This document shows, piece after piece, positions 24,774 to 33,598 of a stretch of DNA of 58,106 bases (position 1 is the first letter of the stretch; every line of letters starts with the position of its first letter). The position numbers and the translations under genes were made by a program. The notes beneath the pieces were generated by a model. It ran no database searches, was not told the origin of the DNA, and saw only the letters and a list, made by a program, of their open reading frames with translations. The DNA is from a virus: positions 1 through 58,106 of the IMG/VR virus record IMGVR_UViG_3300030329_004093; one strand, written 5' to 3'.

Positions 24774-25289
24774 GCTATAACAGTAACTAAGTCAAGTGGT
24801 GGATATGATGAAGGTTGGAAAACTGTAACTATATCTAGCGCTGTAAAGGGTGATTTTAGTGGTTCTAAATATATAGACCTTTTCTTTGAAACTTATCCAG
24901 AAACTCTTAAATGTAGAATCTGGGAAGCTAGAAATAAAGATGGAGAGGAATTTTCTGTATCAAATATGGTAAGATATTCTAATCCAACTGTATTGGAAGA
25001 AATGGACAAAGATGGAACAACAGCTGCAAGTCTTGATGATTCGCCAACAGGTTTAAAAGGCAAATCTCTTCAAGTGTTATTCTATAAAAAGGATAATGGA
25101 TATTCTGATATATCTCAAAAAGTAGCTCCAGCTGAACCATTTCAAAACATAGTAGATAATTTTACCGAAGATAGAATATCTAGGATAAAACAATCTGCAG
25201 AGAAATATCAAGCTAACAGAAAGGTAGTATCTAATGGCGTAGAAACAACTGATTCAACATCAGATTCTACTAATGATATGCCTTGGTAA
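24771..25289 (+). CDS. SSB-like protein (DUF669-like)
   Basis: 172 residues. Strands (WKTVTISSAVKGDFSG, YIDLFFETYPETLKCRIWEA) suggest an OB-like core. The C-terminus is a Ser/Thr/Asp-rich tail ending NDMPW, comparable to the acidic, aromatic-ended tails of single-strand DNA-binding proteins (for example DDDIPF). It lies between the Sak4-like ATPase and the primase-helicase, the place where phages keep their SSB. It would coat single strands and recruit partners by its tail. The domain call is tentative. Confidence 0.55.
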   Translation: MAITVTKSSGGYDEGWKTVTISSAVKGDFSGSKYIDLFFETYPETLKCRIWEARNKDGEEFSVSNMVRYSNPTVLEEMDKDGTTAASLDDSPTGLKGKSLQVLFYKKDNGYSDISQKVAPAEPFQNIVDNFTEDRISRIKQSAEKYQANRKVVSNGVETTDSTSDSTNDMPW

Positions 25290-25299
25290 TAATAATTAA

Positions 25300-25360
25300 A
25301 GTAAAGGTAGTAGCTAACTTATACTGCTTTAAATGAGAGAACAAGAACTCAGCCTTTACT
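25300..25360 (+). other. Structured RNA element upstream of the primase-helicase gene
   Basis: AGTAAAGG (25300-25307) pairs with CCTTTACT (25353-25360), closing a 45-base interior that contains TGAG/CTCA (around AGAACAAGAA) and a short AGC/GCT stem. This gives a small multi-branched fold in the only sizeable gap of the replication block, 19 bases before the ATG. It could be a regulatory leader or small RNA. Confidence 0.45.
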
Positions 25361-25378
25361 CTAATAAGGAGAAATAAT

Positions 25379-27130
25379 ATGGTAAGAGAATTTGCATTCG
25401 GACTATCAAATAGGCATCACTTTTTTCCTAGCGATAATTCAGTAAAATGGGAAAATGTTGCTAAAGATACATTTCTATCCTTATATGGCTATGATGAAAC
25501 AGTAAAAGAATACTTCGATAAAAACAAAACACTATCAGGCTTTGATGGCAATATATATATGCCTAAAGAGTTTATGTTAGATGTGGACGGTTCTGAAATA
25601 AAAGAAGCTCAAGATAAAACTATTAAATTAGTTAGCATCTTAGATGATTTAAAAGTACCTTGCAATATTTATTTTAGTGGTAGAGGATTTCATATTGGAA
25701 TACCAGATACTGCTTTTAAATGGAGACCAGGTAAGAATTTACATCTTAGAGTTAAAGATGAGCTTGATAAAAGAGGAGTATACGAATACGCTGATGTTTC
25801 AGTAACTGATAAAACTAGAATAATTAGATTAAATAATACTTTAAATTGTAAATCTAGATTATGGAAGATTTATATAAAGAAAGAAGAGTTATATAATCTA
25901 AATGCTTTAGGGATATCAGCCTTAGCAAACAAACCAAGAATGATAAATATACCTCAATTACAATGTGAGCCAGTATTTGATGTAACTGAAAGGGAGATTA
26001 AAAAGCAAACTATCAAGTTTAAAGAAACTATAGGTAGTGAGCCAGACCCTATGTTATATCCATGCATACAAACAATGTTAGGTGGTTCTTCTTATGGAGG
26101 GAGACATGCAACAGCATTACGTTTAGGTGCTTGGCTTAGATGGAGGTATCCAGAGAATGTAGTAAGATTAATCATGGAAGACTGGCGTAAAAGGGTAAGT
26201 ACTTTAGAACATCCTTTTAAAGAAGATGAAATGAATAGACTTATTACTGATTGTTATAAAGGTCATGGAGGTAGTGGATATAGATATGGCTGCAATGATA
26301 AAATAATGGATAAACATTGTAATTCTACGTGTACTTTATTTAAAGCGAAAAAATCTCAAGGTGTCATGAGTGCTGAAGATATGGAAGAAAATTTAATAAG
26401 TTTTCTAAAAGGAGATACTAAACCTATAAATCTAGGTAGATTATATGGTAAAGACTTTCCTATATATCCTGGCGAATTAGTAGTAATCCAAGCTCCACCT
26501 AAATCTATGAAAACTATGTTAGTTCAAAACTGGGTTAATTCCCTTAAAAGACCTACATACTTTCTTGAAATGGAAATGTCTGCAAGACAAATGTGGCAAA
26601 GATTCATTCAAATAGAAGAAGGATGGAGTGAGGAGCAACTAAGAGAGCACTATGCTAATACTAATTATAAACTAGCTAATAAATTTAAATGGTTAAACAT
26701 GGATTATCAACCTTGTTTTGCTATTGAATTAGAAAAGCGGTTAAGTATATTGCCAGTTAAACCAGAAATTGTAGTTATAGACCATATGGGATTATTACTC
26801 TCTAAACATAGAGACCTTAATCTTAAAATGGAAGAAATATCTGGAGCATTAACTGAAGCTGCAATAAAGAATAATATAGTAGTTATAGCAATATGTGAGA
26901 TTACTAAGCAAGCAATGACTGAAGGTATGGGAATATCTTCTGTAAGAGGTTCATTTAGAATCGCTTACAATGCAAGTAAAATAATGTCTCTAACAACAGC
27001 TAAAGATACTGAAGGTAATGTTAATACTATGGTAATAAAGACTGAAGCTAATAGAGAAAGAGGTTCACTTGATGTATTGCTTAAAGTAAATGGTTTAAGG
27101 ATAGATACTAAAGGAGGTGAATATGCCTAA
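25379..27130 (+). CDS. AEP primase / PriL-like Fe-S / RecA-type helicase fusion
   Basis: 583 residues. Residues 60-160 carry archaeo-eukaryotic primase motifs: DVD (68-70), SGRGFH (100-105) and D139 followed by TRIIRLNNTLN. Residues 225-320 have YPCIQTML...GGRHATA...C305, C314, C318; with C229 this is a candidate four-cysteine iron-sulfur or zinc site like that of PriL-type domains. Residues 350-560 are a RecA/DnaB-type helicase core with a degenerate Walker A (APPKSMKT, 372-379) and Walker B IVVIDHMG (464-471). It primes and unwinds DNA at the fork. With no DNA polymerase seen, the AEP part might also extend primers (inference). Confidence 0.8.
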   Translation: MVREFAFGLSNRHHFFPSDNSVKWENVAKDTFLSLYGYDETVKEYFDKNKTLSGFDGNIYMPKEFMLDVDGSEIKEAQDKTIKLVSILDDLKVPCNIYFSGRGFHIGIPDTAFKWRPGKNLHLRVKDELDKRGVYEYADVSVTDKTRIIRLNNTLNCKSRLWKIYIKKEELYNLNALGISALANKPRMINIPQLQCEPVFDVTEREIKKQTIKFKETIGSEPDPMLYPCIQTMLGGSSYGGRHATALRLGAWLRWRYPENVVRLIMEDWRKRVSTLEHPFKEDEMNRLITDCYKGHGGSGYRYGCNDKIMDKHCNSTCTLFKAKKSQGVMSAEDMEENLISFLKGDTKPINLGRLYGKDFPIYPGELVVIQAPPKSMKTMLVQNWVNSLKRPTYFLEMEMSARQMWQRFIQIEEGWSEEQLREHYANTNYKLANKFKWLNMDYQPCFAIELEKRLSILPVKPEIVVIDHMGLLLSKHRDLNLKMEEISGALTEAAIKNNIVVIAICEITKQAMTEGMGISSVRGSFRIAYNASKIMSLTTAKDTEGNVNTMVIKTEANRERGSLDVLLKVNGLRIDTKGGEYA

Positions 27131-27611
27131 AAGAAGTCTAAACCAAATAAGTAGTGATATTATGTTAGTACAAAATAGTTTCGAGCTAACCGAGCAAGAA
27201 ATAGACGAGCAACTAGATATACTACATACTGAACTACATGAAAAAGAAAATGGAGTTTACTGGTTTTATAGGAATCTCGATAGTAAAATTGATTTAGCTA
27301 AAGAGTATAAAGAAAAAGCAGATGCAGTAATTAAAAAGCTTAAATATACTCAAGAAAAACTAAAGAAATTAGTATTAGAAGCTTATTCAGCTAGTAGTCA
27401 ACTCCCATCTCATGATGAGTTCAATCCTATTAAGATAATAGAAATGGGTAAAGTAGAGATAATAGATGAATCTAAAATACCAGATGAATATTATATTGAG
27501 AAGATTGAGACCAGATTAGATAAACGTAGAATACTTGAGGAATTAAAAGAAGGAGTAGAGATTCCTGGAGTAACATTAAGGAAAAACAAACATGTCAGGG
27601 GGTTAAAATGA
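27123..27611 (+). CDS. Siphovirus Gp157-like protein
   Basis: 162 residues from the ATG at 27123, preceded by AAGGAGGTG; a GTG at 27117 is inside that site and unlikely. The order of helix (SNEL-type TEQEIDEQLDILHTELHEKE), then LDSKIDLAKEYKEKADAVIKKLKYTQEKLKKLVLEAY, then a small strand domain with KVEIIDESKIPDEYYI and GVEIPGVTLRK, is the known layout of the Gp157 family. It is usually found beside phage recombination genes. Overlaps the helicase gene by eight bases. Confidence 0.7.
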   Translation: MPKRSLNQISSDIMLVQNSFELTEQEIDEQLDILHTELHEKENGVYWFYRNLDSKIDLAKEYKEKADAVIKKLKYTQEKLKKLVLEAYSASSQLPSHDEFNPIKIIEMGKVEIIDESKIPDEYYIEKIETRLDKRRILEELKEGVEIPGVTLRKNKHVRGLK

Positions 27612-28405
27612 TAAATCCTTATGGAGAAATAAGAAAAGTACCTTTAGATTATCAAGGTATTACATCTTCAGCTTATGCAGTACAAAGACAAGAGCTAAAA
27701 GATGAGAAACTTATGTGGAAAGAATGTGGAGTAGTTGGTAGTAACTATCTTCTTGTTCCTAACACAGAGGTAAGGGACCTTGCAAATGAAATAGCATCAG
27801 AATCTAACCATGAATGGGAGCCTATGAAAACTTTCTTTGATGGTAAAAGATTTATTTATTTCATGCAATCTAAGTCAGAGACTACTCAAATAAAAGAGGG
27901 TGATGATGTTGCTCTTGGTATGGGTTTCTGGAATAGTTATGACGGTTCTACAGCGTTACAATTTAGAACGTTTCTTGTAAGATTATTATGTACTAATGGT
28001 ATGATAACTAAAGACTTCATGAATTTAATGAGGTTTAAACATAATAATAAATCAGAAGGTTACGAGGACCAGATAATAAACGCTGCTAAAGTAGTTGACA
28101 ACTGTGGAGAGGATATTGAAACAGTTGCACAAAGGATGAGGAAAATGGTAGAAACTCCACTTAATTTAAATGAACTAGCTTATATGAGAAATCATGACTT
28201 AGCTCATTTACCTGTTACATTATGGGGTAAGATTAGTACACACTTTATGAATAAAGACCGTGAGAAAATCTTAAATAATGATGTAAGTATGTGGGATTTC
28301 TACAACGCATGTACGGATGTACTATGGCACGATGAGAAACCTACTATGGCCTCATTTGAGCATAATCAGATAATAACTGATAACTTGCTTCAAGCTATGG
28401 CTTAG
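27608..28405 (+). CDS. DUF932-like protein
   Basis: 265 residues. LVPNTEVRDLANEI, the strand pair around FFDGKRFIYFMQS, DDVALGMGFWNSYDGSTALQF and RLLCTNGMITKD follow the pattern of DUF932/phage-plasmid proteins (the SYDGSxAL...RxxCxNGM signature). Function is unknown; the family is common next to replication or recombination genes in phages and plasmids. Length is near the usual 250-350. The ATG overlaps the Gp157 stop. Confidence 0.75.
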   Translation: MINPYGEIRKVPLDYQGITSSAYAVQRQELKDEKLMWKECGVVGSNYLLVPNTEVRDLANEIASESNHEWEPMKTFFDGKRFIYFMQSKSETTQIKEGDDVALGMGFWNSYDGSTALQFRTFLVRLLCTNGMITKDFMNLMRFKHNNKSEGYEDQIINAAKVVDNCGEDIETVAQRMRKMVETPLNLNELAYMRNHDLAHLPVTLWGKISTHFMNKDREKILNNDVSMWDFYNACTDVLWHDEKPTMASFEHNQIITDNLLQAMA

Positions 28406-28418
28406 GAGGAACGCACCA

Positions 28419-28454
28419 AAAGGAGAGGGGGTACTCGTCCTACCTCCTCTCTTT
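28419..28454 (+). terminator. Long hairpin after the replication block
   Basis: AAAGGAGAGGGGGTA (28419-28433) pairs with TACCTCCTCTCTTT (28441-28454) with one bulged G and loop CTCGTCC. This is the most stable hairpin on the early strand by inspection. Only TTT and then AACTT follow, so termination would be partial, with the stem perhaps protecting the upstream mRNA. Confidence 0.55.
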
Positions 28455-28472
28455 AACTTAAAAGGAGATAAT

Positions 28473-28637
28473 ATGGCAAAAAAGAAAAAAAGTGAAATAG
28501 AAGAAATATATGAGGAATTAGATGAACATGCAGAAGCGTTAGAGATGTTCGCTGGTGATATTAATAAAATAGTACCTAAATTAGAAGCAATTGATGCTGC
28601 TATGAAAAGAATAATGAAAAGATTGGGGATGAGTTAA
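28473..28637 (+). CDS. Small helical protein
   Basis: 54 residues: a Lys run (MAKKKKSEIEEIYEELDEHA) then amphipathic helix to KRIMKRLGMS. AAAAGGAGATAAT precedes the ATG and the stop shares a base with the next start. Probably a short coiled coil. No family recognised. Confidence 0.45.
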   Translation: MAKKKKSEIEEIYEELDEHAEALEMFAGDINKIVPKLEAIDAAMKRIMKRLGMS

Positions 28638-28936
28638 TGAAAAAACCAACTATAAAAGAACTTAAAACAGAGATAGATAAAGAAAGAGAAAGACTTGATT
28701 TAACAGTAAGGCAACTTAATTTTAGCACAAGAATGTTAGATAGTATAGGTATTGCTTTTAGTAATTATGTTAAGTATAAAGGTGATGAGCAGAACTTTAA
28801 AGATTATTTGGAAAATAATAAAAACTTACATAAATTAAACAAGGAAGAGGATGAAGACAGAAAAAAAGGACATCTTGAAGGAATTAATACTGTATCAGAT
28901 AAGGAAGTACGGGAAGAAAGCTCTGGAAAAGAATAA
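28637..28936 (+). CDS. Hypothetical helical protein
   Basis: 99 residues with charged helices (IKELKTEIDKERERLDLTVR) and an acidic C-terminus with many Lys/Glu. Translationally coupled to the previous gene (TAATG). No known motif. Belongs to the run of small genes at the end of the rightward operon. Confidence 0.45.
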   Translation: MKKPTIKELKTEIDKERERLDLTVRQLNFSTRMLDSIGIAFSNYVKYKGDEQNFKDYLENNKNLHKLNKEEDEDRKKGHLEGINTVSDKEVREESSGKE

Positions 28937-28953
28937 TATTGATTGGAGAAAAT

Positions 28954-29187
28954 ATGTTCAAGAAATGTCCTAAATGTGGGTGGAGTATGCCTAAATATCT
29001 TGAAAACATAAGTTCACCTTATACTAAATATGAAATAGCATGGGCTTATACACCCACTGAAAATAAAGATAAATGGCATGCTTTAAAAAAAGCAAGAATA
29101 CGTGCAGAAATAGAGAAAAGGAGACTCGATGAATTGGAAATTTTGGAAAAAGAAACCAAAGCAACCAAAGGAATTAAAACCTTTTAA
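28954..29187 (+). CDS. Small CxxC protein
   Basis: 77 residues from the ATG at 28954, chosen because TTGGAG lies just upstream and an earlier non-ATG start has no ribosome site. It begins MFKKCPKCGWSMPKY, a single zinc-knuckle-like CPKCGW, followed by a helical charged tail. A second cysteine pair is missing, so zinc binding would need a dimer or another partner. Confidence 0.45.
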   Translation: MFKKCPKCGWSMPKYLENISSPYTKYEIAWAYTPTENKDKWHALKKARIRAEIEKRRLDELEILEKETKATKGIKTF

Positions 29188-29308
29188 AAAGAAAGATACT
29201 GTAGACATGAAATTAGCCAAGATTGTTGAAGAACAGAATCGGTTAAATATGAGAATGGATGGTATAGATAATGTTTTTAAAAGAATAAGAAACCGAATAG
29301 GAATATAA
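29129..29308 (+). CDS. Small basic protein
   Basis: 59 residues in an overlapping frame with the previous gene: MNWKFWKKKPKQPKELKPFK then a helix with VEEQNRLNMRMDGIDNVFKR. The Trp/Lys-rich start could contact membranes or nucleic acid. AGGAGACTCG precedes the ATG. The overlap with 28954-29187 is 59 bases, so it is less certain than its neighbours. Confidence 0.4.
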   Translation: MNWKFWKKKPKQPKELKPFKKKDTVDMKLAKIVEEQNRLNMRMDGIDNVFKRIRNRIGI

Positions 29309-29547
29309 TGAGTAATGTAAATGCACTTATAGAAAGAGCTGAAAATCTAGTTGAATTCGCAAGACATTCTAATGATAATGAGCTTGACATTGTAGTTAAA
29401 GAGATTGTAAATTTCGTACAAGAACAAAGATTAGAAATGCTGTCTGAAGTTCTACAATTAATTAAACAAAGAGGTCAATGTGAAGCCATCGTCAAGGAAA
29501 GGCAAGGGGAGGAGACTTCAAAACTTTCTAAAGGAAGAACTCTATAA
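29308..29547 (+). CDS. Hypothetical helical protein
   Basis: 79 residues; helices NALIERAENLVEFARHSNDN and LDIVVKEIVNFVQEQRLEML. The ATG shares a base with the upstream TAA. Its last 68 bases overlap the nuclease gene that starts with GTG at 29480. No family recognised. Confidence 0.45.
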   Translation: MSNVNALIERAENLVEFARHSNDNELDIVVKEIVNFVQEQRLEMLSEVLQLIKQRGQCEAIVKERQGEETSKLSKGRTL

Positions 29548-29824
29548 ATATTTCCCTTCATTAAGAGAAGGTGATATAAAAACTGCTGTGATGGGAGAGT
29601 CTGGTGAAGACATCATTCTCTCTCCAGCAGCCAGAGATTTAATACCATTTAGTTTTGAATGTAAGAATCAAGAAAGACTAAATATATGGGAATCTCTAAC
29701 TCAAGCCGAAGAAAATTCAAACAATTACACACCAGCTGTAGTATTTAAAAGAAATCGAACTAAAACATATATAACTCTTGAATTAGAAGAGTTTCTTAAA
29801 ATTATAGGAGAGCTAAATGAATAG
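29480..29824 (+). CDS. PD-(D/E)XK-type nuclease
   Basis: 114 residues. An N-terminal helix with GRRLQNFLKEELYKYFP is followed by the catalytic pattern ESGEDI (D44) and FSFECKNQ (E60, K62), then TQAEENSNNYTPAVVFKRN, the usual order of the PD-(D/E)XK core as in Holliday junction resolvase-like phage enzymes. It probably processes branched DNA from recombination or replication. GTG start, overlapping the previous gene; AGAGGT upstream is a modest ribosome site. Confidence 0.7.
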   Translation: MKPSSRKGKGRRLQNFLKEELYKYFPSLREGDIKTAVMGESGEDIILSPAARDLIPFSFECKNQERLNIWESLTQAEENSNNYTPAVVFKRNRTKTYITLELEEFLKIIGELNE

Positions 29825-30002
29825 AGAAAAAAGAATGGCAAAAGAATTTGAAAACAGTATTATTAAATGCGCTATTATTGATTTTTTAATAGAAGAAATA
29901 ATGCTAAAGGGTAGTTATGAAAAGCTTTCTTATTGGGATAAAACTGCTGTATCGAAATTAGTTGGTAAAAAACTTTATTTATTTGGAAGAGTTACTGCTT
30001 AA
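29817..30002 (+). CDS. Last rightward gene, unknown
   Basis: 61 residues: MNREKRMAKEFENSIIKCAI, then DFLIEEIMLKGSYEKLSYWD and VGKKLYLFGRVTA. Its ATG overlaps the nuclease stop (ATGA). Its TAA lies on the palindrome TTAA (29999-30002), which is also the stop of the converging 1199-residue gene. No family recognised. Confidence 0.45.
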   Translation: MNREKRMAKEFENSIIKCAIIDFLIEEIMLKGSYEKLSYWDKTAVSKLVGKKLYLFGRVTA

Positions 30003-33000
30003 TCTTCATCAATCAAACTCTGTAAAGCATCCTTAGATAAACCATGAGTTGTTGCACTTGGGAAAACTGGTCTTGCAATATCCATAAAACTATTAGCTGC
30101 TAACTCACCTCTTTCTAAAGCAATATGGAATATTAATAATAACCAATCCATTGTCCATGTTACTCCATATCCAAATGGTGCATTCATAACAAATTTTCTC
30201 ATAAATCTTGATGTTTCTTCCCACTCATCATCATCGTCATCAAAACCTGCTGCTGCTTGGATAGCAAATACTAAAATACTCGCTAATCCTTGAGCATACA
30301 TTGAAGGTAACCCTCTAATCATACCACCTAAACCTACTGCTCTAGCTGTATTTTTTATAACACTTAACATAGCTAGATTACCTAAAGGACCCCATATTAC
30401 TAAATCCATTAACGCTGCTGTTAAAACTCCAGTTGTCAGAAACTTATACATTTGAGCTACTTCTTTTTGAGCTATATTCATCTTATTATAATTATGTAAA
30501 CTCCAATAAGAATACTTGCCAGGAACTGCTCCTTTTTTAATTATTTTAGTAACTGCTTTGGCCCAAGGAAAGAATCCAGTTTTATGCAAATCAACAAGTC
30601 CCATTTGAGTTATAGCGGCGTTTTTTGTAACTCTCCAATCACGACCATTCTTTTGAAATCCCCAATAATTAAATTTTTGTAACCATTTACCTAAACTTCC
30701 ATAACCTGCAGCTCCCATATCAGTGCTAGATAAACCCATATTTGAATACTTAGATATTTTCCTGCCTATTTCCATAGCTTTAGATAGCTCTTCACCTTCT
30801 AATTCCCACATATGAACGCTACTATCTATATATCCTAATCTTTGAGCTTGTAGTACACCTACTATAAATGATATACTTCTAATCCAAGATTCACCTGCAG
30901 ACATAGTTAAATTAGCTGATTTATATATCTCACCCTTAGCTTTCCACCAAACAGATAATCCCTTATATATATTAGCAGGAGTTTTATATTTCCAATTAAA
31001 CATAGAAGCGAAATGATTAATCTCATATTCCTTAGTTAGTGCATATTCAACCCAAGTATTTAAAATTGCATCTAATTTTTTACTTATAATATTTTGTTTT
31101 CTTATTTTAATATCATCTTTAGCTAATATTTTATTAACTTCTAGATTATAAGCTGGTGAGTTTTTCATTATATCTTTAACAAGAGCTCTAAATTCTAATA
31201 AAGATAGTGTATTAACCATATCTTCTTTAGATACACCTTCTGTAGCTAGTTTAACTTTCTTCATTTGAGCAATTAATGCACTTTTACTCATATTGGAAAA
31301 CATTTCTTTTGTAGCTGGATGATTTAACATAGCAGCATATATCTTCTCAACACTATGATTATCCATATTAAATCCAACTTTATCATTAACAAGAGATTTG
31401 CTAAAGAAATCTTGGAAAGCAGCAACTCCAGATTTAGCTATAAACATAGCAACTTCTTCAGGATGTTGATTCATGTATTCCTGAGCATCTTGAACAGCAT
31501 TAAAATTCCAATCTTGAACTGTTTGCATAATAGCTACTTTATTGATTATAGCTGTGCTCATTCCTCCTAAAAATGTAGCACTAAGTACTTTATTAATTCT
31601 ATTAGATATTCTTTGTATATTATGAACATCCATTCCTAAGGCATTGGCTATTTTTTGGTCAGATATACCTAAAGGACCTTCAACAGTAGGTGAATTAAAT
31701 GGTACTTTATAGTAATTTATTATACCTTTTTGAACAGATTCACTTTTAGTAAGCAATAAAGCTTCTAGCATTTCAGCTGTTAGTTTATTCCTATTAATGG
31801 CAGCAAATGTTTCATTTAAATGTTCATAATAAACAGCTTTATCTACATTAAGATTACGTATATCAAATGCATTAGTAACTCTCTTTAAATGTTTATGATG
31901 CCTAACAAATGGCATTTCCTCGCCTCTTACCATATCTTCTGGGTATATACCATCTTTCATTTCACTTATATTTCTAGCTCTTTTTAACTGGCTTTGTGTG
32001 ATACTTAATTTTTCATTTACATATTCAAGTTCATTTCTAGGAGATTCAAATTTCGCACTAGAATAAGGTAAATTATTTTCTATAACTTTTATTATTTGGT
32101 TTCTTCTTTTTTTCCAGCCTGCTTCTTCTTTCTCTAATCCATCTATATAACTATCCCACATAAGTTTAAAGGTTTGATTGGGATACCTTATTGGAAAGTG
32201 ATTTCTTCTATATTCAGATTCATTTGCTTGATTTCTAAACATTTCAACTTTAGCAATATTGCCAAAAGTTTCTTTAAAAGTATTATATTTTTCCATATAA
32301 GATGTTTTATGCTTATCGTCTAAATATTTTATTCTATCTAATATTTTCTTCCTATCTTTAATTTTCCATTCTTCAAAAAATAAAGTAAAAACCTCACCTT
32401 CACTTAAATCAGGAAAATGTTTTCTTAATGCTGATTTCATTGCATCAACAGATTCTAAAAACTCTTTTCTTGAATGTTTATATAAAGCATCTTCAATTTT
32501 TCTCGCTTCCTTAGTCATACTTAAGAATGATTTTATTTGAGTTTTAGTAAAAGGTATATTAAAAGAACCGTTTCTAAAATCTTTCAAATCTACTGGGTCA
32601 CTAAATGCAAATATAGGCTTTTTAGTTCCTTCATAAAACTCACCTGTTGTACCCCAGTTTTTATTTGCTTTAAATTGGGTACCATCAAATTCAATTTCAC
32701 CTATCATGTATCTTATAAAGAACTCTATCATTTTTTGCTTTTTAGTTAGCATTTCTCCCTTAGGTAGTTTCCATTTTTTTATATTAAGAACCATATCTTC
32801 TAAATCTTTAAAAATATCAGACATACCTTTAAATTCAACTTTAACAGATTTACCTTTTATTCTTTTAGTAACTGTTCTTTTATACATGAAATTACCAATA
32901 TCATTTTCTACAGATTCATAGTATTTATCCATTTGTTGAGAAAACTTAAAATATGCTCCACTTCTTTCTTTTTTACCTAATTCTTTTGGAGTAGTCCATC

Positions 33001-33598
33001 TAACCATAAATTTACCAAAAGCTCCTTTAGCAAATGTATTCTCATCAACAAAATCTTCTTTAGCAGTAGCCCAATTCCATGCTTTTCTATATATAACTTT
33101 CAAGGTTCCTACAGGTTGTACTCTTAAAATTTGTTTTAATTGTTCTTCTTTACTTAATTTATCGAAATCTTTTTTCTCTAAACCACCTTTACCAAATAAA
33201 GATGACTCTATAGATTCACTGCTAGGGGCCCATGGAAGAGCGCTTTTTCCCTTTTTACCAGAAGGCATGTGTCTCCATAACTCTTCTTGTACCATATCTT
33301 TCATTAATGGATTAGCAATAAATAGAGTAGCTATTTTAAATGCAAGTAAATATCTTTCACCTTGAGTACCATATTGTTGGTTAATAAAATCTTCTATCTC
33401 ATTCTCTGGAATAACATCATATAAAAGCTCTTTTATAGCTTCTTCACTAGCGGTTTTAAAATGCTCATCTACTTGCTGAACAAGTTCTTTCATGCCTATT
33501 ACATCAGCTTCTGTTATAATAGCATCTTGTATAGCCTGTTCAATAACATCTAAATCATTATGACCATCTTTTACTATTTGACAATTACTTTTAGCCAC
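29999..33598 (-). CDS. Large internal virion (ejection) protein candidate
   Basis: 1199 residues. Mostly charged helix for the first ~800 residues. The C-terminal quarter has hydrophobic segments (GVLTAALMDLVIWGPLGNLA; GLASILVFAIQAAAGF) followed by the acidic run DDDDDEWEE, and several Trp-rich membrane-like stretches (YWGFQKNGRDWR). Such proteins in podoviruses are carried in the head and ejected to help DNA cross the envelope. It overlaps the 3743-residue gene by eight bases and is probably co-ejected with it. No enzymatic motif found. Confidence 0.55.
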   Translation of the reverse strand: MAKSNCQIVKDGHNDLDVIEQAIQDAIITEADVIGMKELVQQVDEHFKTASEEAIKELLYDVIPENEIEDFINQQYGTQGERYLLAFKIATLFIANPLMKDMVQEELWRHMPSGKKGKSALPWAPSSESIESSLFGKGGLEKKDFDKLSKEEQLKQILRVQPVGTLKVIYRKAWNWATAKEDFVDENTFAKGAFGKFMVRWTTPKELGKKERSGAYFKFSQQMDKYYESVENDIGNFMYKRTVTKRIKGKSVKVEFKGMSDIFKDLEDMVLNIKKWKLPKGEMLTKKQKMIEFFIRYMIGEIEFDGTQFKANKNWGTTGEFYEGTKKPIFAFSDPVDLKDFRNGSFNIPFTKTQIKSFLSMTKEARKIEDALYKHSRKEFLESVDAMKSALRKHFPDLSEGEVFTLFFEEWKIKDRKKILDRIKYLDDKHKTSYMEKYNTFKETFGNIAKVEMFRNQANESEYRRNHFPIRYPNQTFKLMWDSYIDGLEKEEAGWKKRRNQIIKVIENNLPYSSAKFESPRNELEYVNEKLSITQSQLKRARNISEMKDGIYPEDMVRGEEMPFVRHHKHLKRVTNAFDIRNLNVDKAVYYEHLNETFAAINRNKLTAEMLEALLLTKSESVQKGIINYYKVPFNSPTVEGPLGISDQKIANALGMDVHNIQRISNRINKVLSATFLGGMSTAIINKVAIMQTVQDWNFNAVQDAQEYMNQHPEEVAMFIAKSGVAAFQDFFSKSLVNDKVGFNMDNHSVEKIYAAMLNHPATKEMFSNMSKSALIAQMKKVKLATEGVSKEDMVNTLSLLEFRALVKDIMKNSPAYNLEVNKILAKDDIKIRKQNIISKKLDAILNTWVEYALTKEYEINHFASMFNWKYKTPANIYKGLSVWWKAKGEIYKSANLTMSAGESWIRSISFIVGVLQAQRLGYIDSSVHMWELEGEELSKAMEIGRKISKYSNMGLSSTDMGAAGYGSLGKWLQKFNYWGFQKNGRDWRVTKNAAITQMGLVDLHKTGFFPWAKAVTKIIKKGAVPGKYSYWSLHNYNKMNIAQKEVAQMYKFLTTGVLTAALMDLVIWGPLGNLAMLSVIKNTARAVGLGGMIRGLPSMYAQGLASILVFAIQAAAGFDDDDDEWEETSRFMRKFVMNAPFGYGVTWTMDWLLLIFHIALERGELAANSFMDIARPVFPSATTHGLSKDALQSLIDED

